From contig JAKAHX010000053.1 of NCBI GenBank assembly GCA_021814735.1, forward strand, positions 1 to 6,929: a stretch of 6,929 bases of DNA, written 5' to 3'. Under the pieces are notes generated by a model. That model made no database searches and was not told where the DNA came from. It saw only the letters and a list, made by a program, of their open reading frames with translations. The position numbers and the translations under genes are program-made. Position 1 is the first letter of the stretch; every line of letters begins with the position of its first letter. The stretch comes from Chloroflexota bacterium (GTDB lineage: Bacteria > Chloroflexota > Limnocylindria > Limnocylindrales > CSP1-4). Below, one piece after another: positions 1-6,174 of the stretch.

Positions 1-21
1 GCTCCCGGCAACGCCGGGAGC
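1..21. repeat. Perfect 9-bp inverted repeat with 3-base loop inside selD
   Basis: GCTCCCGGC, then AAC, then GCCGGGAGC: two exactly complementary 9-base arms at the window edge. It lies within selD codons and encodes part of an Ala/Leu/Pro/Gly-rich stretch. No T-run follows, so it does not look like an intrinsic terminator. In sequence this GC-rich, it may be chance. Confidence 0.5.
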
Positions 22-878
22 GCCGAGGCGTCGAAGACGAGCCGCCCCCCCGAGGCACGGGCCATCTCGAGCGCGTGACCCAGCAGGCCGAAGCCGGTCA
101 CGTCGGTTGCCCCACGGATCCCCTGGGCGACCAGCACCTCTGCGGCCACGCGGTTCAGCATCCGCATCGAGGCGATGCCGGCGGCGAGATCGGCGGCTGC
201 GGTCAGGCCCTGTCGGGCACCGGAGACCAGCAGGCCCGTCCCCAGCGGCTTGGTGAGCAGCAGCACGTCGCCGGGCATGGCGCCGCCCTTGTGCAGGAGG
301 CGGTCGGGGTGCGCCAGCCCGATGACGGCGAGCCCGAACTTGGGCTCCGGATCCTGGATCGTGTGGCCGCCGGCGAGCGCGCCACCCGCCTCGAGGACCA
401 CGGCCGCGGCGCCGCCGACGATGGCGGACATCACGGCAGGGTCCAGGTCCTTCGGGAAGGCGGCGACCGACAGCGCGAACAGCACGCGGCCGCCCATGGC
501 GAAGACGTCCGAGCACGCGTTCGCGGCCGCGATCGCCCCGTACGTCTCCGCGTCGTCCACGAGCGGCGGGAAGAAGTCCACGGTGCCGATCACCGCGAGC
601 TCGTCGGTGAGCCGGTAGACCGCCGCGTCGTCGGGCGGATCGAGGCCCGCGATGAGGTCGACCGGCGCCAGGCCCGACTGCGCGGCAAGGCCCGCCAGCA
701 CACCGGCCAGCACGTCGGCACCGAGCTTCGCGGCACACCCCCCGCACTCGGTCAGCTCGGTGAGCCGCACGCGCAACGGTGCCGCCGCCGGTCCGAGCGG
801 CGCCGCGAGCGGAGCCCCGCACCTCCGGCAGGTCGGCCGGCCCGCGTCGTTCTCCGCGCCGCAGTTCGCACAGATCAT
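1..878 (-). CDS. selD: Selenophosphate synthetase SelD with N-terminal zinc-ribbon-like extension (3' end cut by window edge)
   Basis: SelD makes selenophosphate from selenide and ATP in the cytoplasm. Here it probably supplies selenium for the hydroxylase cofactor; the window gives no evidence for or against selenoprotein synthesis. The frame runs open for 292 codons to position 1 without a stop, so the C-terminus is missing (family members are usually about 340-360 residues). Visible family motifs are the nucleophile region CGGCAAK (Cys48, Lys51, matching E. coli Cys17 and Lys20), DDAAVY at 83-88, TVDFFPPLVDD at 99-109, the ANACSDVFAMGG stretch ending at 130, AGGHTIQDPEP at 169-179, LTKPLG at 208-213 and TDVTGFGLLGH at 258-268. 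The nucleophile codon is TGT, so this SelD is not itself a selenoprotein. Residues 3-20 form a CxxC-x10-CxxC zinc ribbon ahead of the enzyme. The ATG at 878 has a GGAGG nine bases upstream. A later GTG at 770 would remove the ribbon but has no ribosome binding site. Identification is certain; the start is very likely. Confidence 0.96.
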   Translation of the reverse strand, partial: MICANCGAENDAGRPTCRRCGAPLAAPLGPAAAPLRVRLTELTECGGCAAKLGADVLAGVLAGLAAQSGLAPVDLIAGLDPPDDAAVYRLTDELAVIGTVDFFPPLVDDAETYGAIAAANACSDVFAMGGRVLFALSVAAFPKDLDPAVMSAIVGGAAAVVLEAGGALAGGHTIQDPEPKFGLAVIGLAHPDRLLHKGGAMPGDVLLLTKPLGTGLLVSGARQGLTAAADLAAGIASMRMLNRVAAEVLVAQGIRGATDVTGFGLLGHALEMARASGGRLVFDASALPALPG

Positions 879-887
879 CGCAACTCG

Positions 888-892
888 CCTCC
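888..892 (-). promoter_or_regulatory. Ribosome binding site of selD (GGAGG)
   Basis: Reading the minus strand, GGAGG is followed by nine bases and then the ATG at 878. It decides for the long SelD start that includes the zinc-ribbon extension, because the alternative GTG at 770 has no such sequence. Confidence 0.75.
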
Positions 893-896
893 AGGT

Positions 897-920
897 GGCC
901 GACCGTGGACCACGTCGGCC
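897..920 (-). promoter_or_regulatory. 24-base inverted repeat just upstream of the selD ribosome binding site
   Basis: On the minus strand GGCCGAC (920-914) is complementary to GTCGGCC (903-897). Inside it GTGG (913-910) pairs with CCAC (908-905), with one unpaired G at 904. As RNA it would fold into a 7-bp stem, a one-base bulge, a 3-bp upper stem and a 3-base loop. The stem ends four bases before the GGAGG of selD. As DNA the core CGTGGACCACG (904-914) is an odd-centred palindrome that could bind a dimeric regulator. No U-tract follows, so a terminator is unlikely. The structure is visible; any regulatory role is inference. Confidence 0.4.
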
Positions 921-931
921 GCGACGGCAAC

Positions 932-973
932 GCCAGCGTGGGCAGGCCGGGGCCGGGCATCGCCGGCGCTGGC
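932..973 (-). other. Second predicted stem-loop in the yqeC-selD gap
   Basis: GCCAGCG (973-967 on the minus strand) is complementary to CGCTGGC (938-932), and the enclosed stretch holds a smaller GCCGG/CCGGC hairpin (967-963 with 956-952). With the repeat at 897-920 it fills most of the 109-base gap between the yqeC stop and the selD start. I see no convincing promoter boxes or T-run in this gap. Stems of this size arise by chance in very GC-rich DNA, so this is a weak call. Confidence 0.25.
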
Positions 974-987
974 CGGGACCCGCATCC

Positions 988-1692
988 TCAGGCCATGGTG
1001 ATGGCCCGTTCGACCCGGGGATGCGCAGCCAGGATCCCGGTCAGGGCGGCTGCCAGCTCCGCCGTCTCCGGCGCCACGTGCGTGATCGCCATCACGACCT
1101 TCGCCCGATCCGGGATCCCCTTGAGACCGCCGGCGGGGTGCAGCAGCAGGGCGGCCGCTCCCCCGATCGTGAGGCGATCGCCCGGCTGCGCCCCGATGAG
1201 CATCGCCAGGCGTTCGGGCCGATGCGCGACCGCCGAGATCGGACGGCCGACCGCGGCCAGCGAGGCGACCACGACGACGGTGGTCGAGGCGCCCGGAATG
1301 ACCGGCTCGTGCTCGGCCGGGGCCTTGATCGCCAGCCCGGCAGCGCCGTCGGCTTCGACGACGACGTAATCCGCGCCGGTCCGGCCGAAGAGGAGGTCGA
1401 CGGTTTCCGGCGAGGGGCCGGTGATCTTGCCGGGCTCACGGCCGGCGGCGACGAACACGGGATCCCCCTGCTCGAGGGCCGCCTCGACGGCCGCGGGATC
1501 GGACGACCAGCAGATGGGCGGCGCCGCCTGGTCCTCGCCCACCCGCGTGGTCGTGGTGAGGATCACCCGCGCGCCGGCCGCGCCGAGCTGGCGGCCCAGC
1601 GCGAACATCAGGGTGGACTTGCCCCCCGCTCCCACGATGGCGACCAGTTCGCGCCGGCCGAGCCCGAGTCGCTGCGCCAGGTCGTCCGTCAT
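988..1692 (-). CDS. yqeC: YqeC-type selenium-dependent hydroxylase accessory protein, putative nucleotide-binding
   Basis: This 234-residue protein belongs to the YqeC family, which genome comparisons tie to selenium-dependent molybdenum hydroxylases. Its biochemical step is not known. A glycine-rich phosphate-binding loop, GAGGKST (21-27), follows a hydrophobic strand. It is a shortened P-loop variant rather than the full G-x4-GK-[ST]. Further family landmarks are TTTTR at 46-50, VEADGAAG at 112-119 and KAPAEHEPVIP at 123-133. I chose ATG at 1692 because it overlaps the upstream yqeB stop as ATGA, like the other junctions in this operon. An in-frame GTG at 1713 adds seven residues and has a GGAGG about ten bases before it, so that start cannot be excluded. 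The gene ends 109 bases before selD. Confidence 0.9.
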   Translation of the reverse strand: MTDDLAQRLGLGRRELVAIVGAGGKSTLMFALGRQLGAAGARVILTTTTRVGEDQAAPPICWSSDPAAVEAALEQGDPVFVAAGREPGKITGPSPETVDLLFGRTGADYVVVEADGAAGLAIKAPAEHEPVIPGASTTVVVVASLAAVGRPISAVAHRPERLAMLIGAQPGDRLTIGGAAALLLHPAGGLKGIPDRAKVVMAITHVAPETAELAAALTGILAAHPRVERAITMA

Positions 1693-2495
1693 CGCCCCGT
1701 GTCGTGCAGCCACGCCAGGATCGCCTCCAGGACGCCGCCGCCCACCGCCAGCGACTTGTCGGAGATGCGGGTGATCATGCCGGGTTCCGGGCGAGGATCG
1801 ACATCGGCGATCTTGAGTCCCGCGGTCACCTCGCCAGGGGCGATGAGGCCCCGGACGGTGCCCCCGATCTTCGCGGTGACCGGCGTGTCGTCGATGCGTC
1901 CCAGGCGCTGGCCGGCCTCGACGGTGTCCCCGAACCGCACGTCCCAGGCGAGGACCCCCGTGGCGGGCGCATGGATCACCCGCTCCGCCGCCGCGCCGCC
2001 GATCTCGCCCGGGATCCCCGTGTCGGGAGCGGCGGCACCGTCCCGGATGACCCGGCCGAGGTCGTGTCCGCGCTTGGTCTCGACGACGGCGTCGCAGTGC
2101 ACGCCGGTGACGAACCCGGGGCCCAGCGCCACCACGAACGGCGCCTGGCCGACGCGCGTGTCGAGGGCCTGCTTGGCCACCCGCGCGTCCACGAGCACGG
2201 AGACCGGGACCGGGAACGCCGGCACCACCTCGGAGACGAGCACGGGCACGACCCCGCGACGCGTGGCGGCGATGGCCTCCTCGGGAGAGCCGACGAGCAC
2301 GCCGTCGATGCCGTCGATCGTCACCCGGCCCTCCAGCACGGCCGACGAGAACGCCACCGTCCGCCGGATCGCCAGCGGACGTTCCCGTTCCAGGACCACG
2401 ACCGGGAAGCCCACGCGACGGAGGCGCCAGATGACGCCGGACCCGAGGTCCCCGCCGCCGCGCACGACGACGAGGCAGCCACCGATGTCGGTCAC
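1689..2495 (-). CDS. yqeB: YqeB/EF2563-type selenium-dependent molybdenum hydroxylase maturation protein
   Basis: This 268-residue cytoplasmic protein matches the C-terminal half of E. coli YqeB and the stand-alone EF2563-type proteins found beside selenium-dependent molybdenum hydroxylases. Its role is in cofactor maturation, but the exact reaction is unknown. A Rossmann-like start, RGGGDLGSG (12-20), is followed by RRTVAF (44-49), LGPGF (124-128), ETKRGHDLG (139-147), IADVDPR (229-235) and a C-terminal SDKSLAVGGGVLEA (245-258). Residues about 173-235 look like a biotinyl/lipoyl-type barrel (HAPATGVLAW, FGDTVEAGQ, GGTVRGL), without an obvious modified lysine; this reading is inference. The GTG at 2495 overlaps the stop of the preceding xdhC as GTGA. 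The frame stays open upstream to 3020, but that extension is low-complexity shadow of xdhC. There is no ribosome binding site, so translation probably depends on coupling to xdhC. Confidence 0.9.
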   Translation of the reverse strand: MTDIGGCLVVVRGGGDLGSGVIWRLRRVGFPVVVLERERPLAIRRTVAFSSAVLEGRVTIDGIDGVLVGSPEEAIAATRRGVVPVLVSEVVPAFPVPVSVLVDARVAKQALDTRVGQAPFVVALGPGFVTGVHCDAVVETKRGHDLGRVIRDGAAAPDTGIPGEIGGAAAERVIHAPATGVLAWDVRFGDTVEAGQRLGRIDDTPVTAKIGGTVRGLIAPGEVTAGLKIADVDPRPEPGMITRISDKSLAVGGGVLEAILAWLHDTGR

Positions 2496-3283
2496 TGCCC
2501 GGTGCGGGAGGCCGAGGCGATGACCTCGGCCATGATGGACACCGCGATCTCCTCGACGGTCTCCGCCCCGATGTCGAGCCCGATGGGATGGTGGACCCGG
2601 TCCAGCCCCGTATCGGGCAGGCCGGACGCCTCCATCGCCCGCCTGGTGGTCTCCCACCGCCGCCGGCTCCCCATCACGCCGATGTACCCGGCGGGCGTCT
2701 CGAGCAGGAGCGGCAGGATCTGCGCATCCAGGTCCTGGCTCCGCGTCACGAGGATCACCGAGGTCTGCGCGGTGACCGGGTGCGCTGCGAGCGCGTCGGC
2801 CACGGTGCCGAGGAACCGGACGTCGGCGTGGGGGATCGACGCCTCGCTGAGCATCTCGGGGCGCTCGTCCACGACCACGGTGCGGTATCCCAGCCAGTGC
2901 GCGAGGTCCACCACGGCCCTGCCCACGTGGCCCGCACCGACGACGAACACCGTCCGCGGCATCCCGTACGGTTCCAGGAACACGGTCATGGTGCCGCCGC
3001 ACACGCCGGGGTCCCCGCATTCCGGGTCCCGCAGGGGATACCGGCGGATCCCGGGCCTGCCGCTCCGCAACGTCTCCAGGGCGTCCTGGCGTATCGCATC
3101 CTCGACCTTGCCGCCGCCGATGGTCCCGACCATCGACCCATCGGCGCGCACCACCATCTTGGTGCCCGCGTGCCGGGGCACGGAGCCCTCGGTGGCGACG
3201 ATGGTGGCGAGGGCGACGCCGCGCCCGCTGGCGACCGCGTCGGAGAGCTCGGCCAGGATGCGGTCAGGCGCGTGGGCGCTCAC
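2492..3283 (-). CDS. xdhC: XdhC/CoxI-family molybdenum cofactor chaperone
   Basis: XdhC-family proteins bind molybdenum cofactor and help to modify and insert it into xanthine dehydrogenase-type enzymes. The name follows Rhodobacter usage; in E. coli, xdhC is an iron-sulfur subunit. The N-terminal XdhC/CoxI domain shows ATIVATEGSVPRHAGTKM (26-43), GTIGGGKVE (53-61) and ECGDPGVCGG (88-97). A Rossmann domain follows, with GAGHVG (116-121), an acidic strand end VVVDER (136-141), YIGVMGSRRR (200-209) and PIGLDIGAETVEEIAVSIMAEVIA (233-256; key residues Gly235, Asp237, Gly239, Glu241). At 263 residues it has a normal two-domain length. The GTG start at 3283 overlaps the large-subunit stop as GTGA. 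No ribosome binding site is evident, which fits coupled translation. Together with the next gene it corresponds to the single fused YqeB of E. coli. Confidence 0.94.
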   Translation of the reverse strand: MSAHAPDRILAELSDAVASGRGVALATIVATEGSVPRHAGTKMVVRADGSMVGTIGGGKVEDAIRQDALETLRSGRPGIRRYPLRDPECGDPGVCGGTMTVFLEPYGMPRTVFVVGAGHVGRAVVDLAHWLGYRTVVVDERPEMLSEASIPHADVRFLGTVADALAAHPVTAQTSVILVTRSQDLDAQILPLLLETPAGYIGVMGSRRRWETTRRAMEASGLPDTGLDRVHHPIGLDIGAETVEEIAVSIMAEVIASASRTGQ

Positions 3284-6174
3284 GAGGCCTGGAGCGCACG
3301 CCAGACACGCTCCGGCGTGAGCGGGATGTTGTTGATCCGGACGCCGGTGGCGTCCGCGATCGCGTTGCGGACAGCCGGGGCGACCCCGTCCATGGGGATC
3401 TCGGCGATGGCCTTGGCGCCGAAGGGCCCGCTGCCCTCCAGCGTCTGGACGAGGATCGCCTCGAGCGCCGGGACCTCGTCCGCGCGGTAGATCCGGTAGG
3501 GTCCGAACGCCGGATTCACCATCCGCCCGGCATCGTCGTAGGCCATCTCCTCGCAGTGTGCGTAGCCGAGGGCCTGGACCATGCCCCCCTCCACCTGCCC
3601 GGACGCGGTGACCGGGTTGATGGGCACGCCACAGTCGACCGCCATCACCAGCCGCTGCACGGTCACCTGGCCGGTCTCCACGTCTACCTCGACCTCGGCG
3701 AACTGCGCCGCGAACGGCGGCGGCGAGTCGGGCGAGACGTACGACGCGGTCCCCATGATCTGGTGCTGGCCCTGCTGGTGCAGCGTCGAAAGCGCGATCT
3801 CCGCCAGCGACACCGATCGCCCATCGGCCGCCCAGGCCGCCCGGTCGTGCAGGTCGATCGACGCCGCGTCCACGCCGAGCAGGAGCGCCGCGCGATCCAC
3901 GATCTGCCGGCGGACCTGCTCCGCCGCGCGCTTGACCGCGGTTCCCGAGATGTAGGTCGTGCTCGAGGCGTACGCGCCGGTGTCGAAGGGGGTCAGGTCC
4001 GTGTCCGACGAGTACACGATGATGTCGTGGACGCCCACGCCGACCACCTCGGCCGCGATCTGCGCCAGCACGGTGTCCGAGCCGGTGCCGAGGTCGGTGG
4101 CGCCCACCAGGAGGTTGAACGACCCGTCGTCGTTGATCTTCAGGCTGGCCCCGCCCATGTCCAGGCCCGGGATGGCGGTCCCGTGCATCGCCATGGCAAA
4201 CCCGAGCCCGCGCCGGATGTGAGGCCGATCGGCCGGCTGCCTCCAGCCCGGATCACTGCGCCGGTGCCAGCCGATGGACCGCTGGCCCTGGAGCACGGCC
4301 TCCTCGAGGCCGCTCGAGGTGATGACGGGCGTCCCGCCGGCCTCCACGTCCCCCTCGCCCAGCTGCGGGGCGATGTCGAGGGGATCGCCCTTGCGCACCC
4401 AGTTGCGACGCCGGAACTCGATGGGATCCATGCCGATCTCCGCGGCGACGTCGTCCATGTGCGCCTCGAGCGCGAAGAGCGCCTGCGGCGCGCCGTAGCC
4501 ACGGAAGGCGCCGGGCACGGGGATGTTCGTGTAGGCCACGTCGCAATCGAAGCGCTTGGCCGGGCAGTTGTAGGAGCTGAGCCCGCGCATGCCGGTCACC
4601 ATCTGGACCGTCAAGCCGTGCGTCCCGTAGGCGCCGGTATTCGCGACCACGCGCATCTCCTGCGCGGTCAGCTTCCCCTGGGCGTCGACTCCGGTCCGGA
4701 AGGTGATCGTCTGCGGGTGCCTGCTCCGCGACGACATGAACTCTTCCTCGCGGGTGAGCTCGAGCCGCACGGGCCGGCCCGTGGCCATCGTGAGGTGCCC
4801 GACGATGTCCTCGATGAGCATCTCCTGCTTGGCGCCGAACCCGCCCCCGATCCGCGGCTTGATGATGCGGATCCGCTTCACCGGGAGCCCGAGGAGCGGC
4901 GCGAGCATGCGTCGGGCGTGGAACGGCACCTGCGTGGACGAGGTGATCTCCAGCCGATCGTCGCTGTCCCACCGCGCGATCGCGATGTGGGGCTCCAGGG
5001 GCGTCTGCTGGACCTGGTGCACGCGATAGGTCCGCTCGACGACGCGATGCGCCGCCGCGAACCCCGGCTCGACGTCCGCGGTCCGGGCCTCGATGTGGTG
5101 GACGATGTTGTGGGCCGCGTCGTGCGCACCCTCCATGTCCGGCTCGTCGTGGATCACCGGGGCGCCCTCGCGGATCGCCTCGTTCTCGTCGAACACGGCG
5201 GGCAGCGGCTCGTAGGTCACCTTGATCAGGTCCAGGGCCGCCCGCGCGATCTCCTCGGTGTCGGCCGCGACGGCTGCCACCCGGTCTCCCACGTACCGCA
5301 CCTTGTTGTCGAAGCTCACCTGGTCGTACGGGAGCGGGTTCGGGTAGCTCTGGCCGCCGGACGCGTAGCGCACGCGCGGCACGTTCCCGTGGTGGATGAC
5401 GGCGCGGACGCCGGGCAGGGCCCTCGCCGCGGCGTCGTCGATGGACACGATCCGGGCGTGGGCGTACGGGCTGTACAGCACCTTGGCGAACAGCATCCCC
5501 GACAGGTCGCGGTCGTCCGTGAACGCGGGGTTGCCCTTTGCCAGCTTCACCGCGTCGGTCTTCGTCTCGGCGTGGCCCACCACGCGCGTCGCCGGGACGT
5601 CCGGACTGGGGACCACCCGGGGAGCAATCGGCGGGAGATCGTCCCGGTCGCGGTGCGCCGCGCCGGACCCCTCGAGCCGATCCAGTCGCACCACCTCGAC
5701 GGCGGCAGGCTCCTCCCCGCGAAGCCTGGCGGCGGCCCGCAGCACCGCGTGCACCGGCCGCAGGTATCCGGTCTCGCGATCGAGGATCCCGGACAGCGCG
5801 TCCCTGACCTCGGCTTCCGTGGGGTTGGGCGTCCGCTCGAGCAGCGCCTTCGCTGCGAGGACCATGGCCGGCGTGGAATAGCCGGACTGAATGGCGCCGG
5901 CCTCGATGAACGCCTCCTGGATCGGGTGGAGCTGGCCGGGGACCGACATGCCCTCGACCGTCTCGATCCGGTGCCCCTCCGCCTGGACGGCCAGCATGAC
6001 GTCCGCCGAGACGAGGCGGCCGTCCACGAGCACCGCCGCGGCACCGGTCTCCCCGGTGTCGGAGCCGTACCGCACGCTGTACAGGCCGGCCCGGCGCAGC
6101 ACCGTGCGCAGGGACTCGTGCGGTTCGCAGGTGACGGTTCGCGAGGTTCCGTTGATGGTGAGGGTGAGCGTCAT
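3280..6174 (-). CDS. xdhD: XdhD/YgfN-type molybdenum hydroxylase large subunit with a cysteine-free ferredoxin-like N-terminus
   Basis: This 964-residue protein is the molybdopterin-binding subunit of a xanthine dehydrogenase-superfamily enzyme. From memory its layout and motifs match E. coli XdhD (YgfN, 956 residues), annotated as a probable selenium-dependent hydroxylase or selenate reductase. Residues 1-150 have the order of a two-cluster [2Fe-2S] domain, but all eight ligand cysteines are replaced (Ser38, Thr43, Ala46, Asp58, Ser97, Ser100, Asp132, Glu134). Residues about 200-345 are the hammerhead domain. The Mo-binding domains follow, with QTPLEPH (390-396), GGGFGAKQ (443-450), AFRGYGAPQ (556-564), LGTGSDT (695-701) and GPFGAKAIAE (916-925), where Glu925 fits the catalytic base. 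Thr697 replaces the usual Gln of GQG, and Gln450 replaces the Glu after GGGFGGK in xanthine dehydrogenase. ATG at 6174 overlaps the FAD-subunit stop (ATGA) and has a strong ribosome binding site. Family assignment is firm; the substrate is unknown. Confidence 0.95.
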   Translation of the reverse strand: MTLTLTINGTSRTVTCEPHESLRTVLRRAGLYSVRYGSDTGETGAAAVLVDGRLVSADVMLAVQAEGHRIETVEGMSVPGQLHPIQEAFIEAGAIQSGYSTPAMVLAAKALLERTPNPTEAEVRDALSGILDRETGYLRPVHAVLRAAARLRGEEPAAVEVVRLDRLEGSGAAHRDRDDLPPIAPRVVPSPDVPATRVVGHAETKTDAVKLAKGNPAFTDDRDLSGMLFAKVLYSPYAHARIVSIDDAAARALPGVRAVIHHGNVPRVRYASGGQSYPNPLPYDQVSFDNKVRYVGDRVAAVAADTEEIARAALDLIKVTYEPLPAVFDENEAIREGAPVIHDEPDMEGAHDAAHNIVHHIEARTADVEPGFAAAHRVVERTYRVHQVQQTPLEPHIAIARWDSDDRLEITSSTQVPFHARRMLAPLLGLPVKRIRIIKPRIGGGFGAKQEMLIEDIVGHLTMATGRPVRLELTREEEFMSSRSRHPQTITFRTGVDAQGKLTAQEMRVVANTGAYGTHGLTVQMVTGMRGLSSYNCPAKRFDCDVAYTNIPVPGAFRGYGAPQALFALEAHMDDVAAEIGMDPIEFRRRNWVRKGDPLDIAPQLGEGDVEAGGTPVITSSGLEEAVLQGQRSIGWHRRSDPGWRQPADRPHIRRGLGFAMAMHGTAIPGLDMGGASLKINDDGSFNLLVGATDLGTGSDTVLAQIAAEVVGVGVHDIIVYSSDTDLTPFDTGAYASSTTYISGTAVKRAAEQVRRQIVDRAALLLGVDAASIDLHDRAAWAADGRSVSLAEIALSTLHQQGQHQIMGTASYVSPDSPPPFAAQFAEVEVDVETGQVTVQRLVMAVDCGVPINPVTASGQVEGGMVQALGYAHCEEMAYDDAGRMVNPAFGPYRIYRADEVPALEAILVQTLEGSGPFGAKAIAEIPMDGVAPAVRNAIADATGVRINNIPLTPERVWRALQAS

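Noticed and set aside
735..737. Selenocysteine at the SelD nucleophile
   Set aside because: The codon is TGT (Cys48), and none of the genes contains an in-frame TGA before its natural stop.
879..987. Intrinsic terminator or clear promoter in the yqeC-selD gap
   Set aside because: Hairpins are present, but no T-run follows them. A TTGCCG at 930-925 resembles a -35 box, but no acceptable -10 box lies at the right distance.
652..2523. 623-codon open frame on the plus strand, and similar long plus-strand frames at 75-1001, 1704-3320 and 2588-3490
   Set aside because: Low-complexity composition and antisense position to yqeC, yqeB, selD and xdhC, all of which have family motifs.
2496..3020. 175-codon N-terminal extension of yqeB
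   Set aside because: The extension is an out-of-frame shadow of xdhC with Arg/Gly-rich sequence; the family motif starts right after GTG 2495, which overlaps the xdhC stop.
3281..3463. XdhC GGGKVE lacking the Cys seen in GGC-V-E of many XdhC proteins as a defect
   Set aside because: As I recall it, E. coli YqeB has GGGMVE at this place, so absence of Cys looks normal for this subfamily; all other motifs are intact.
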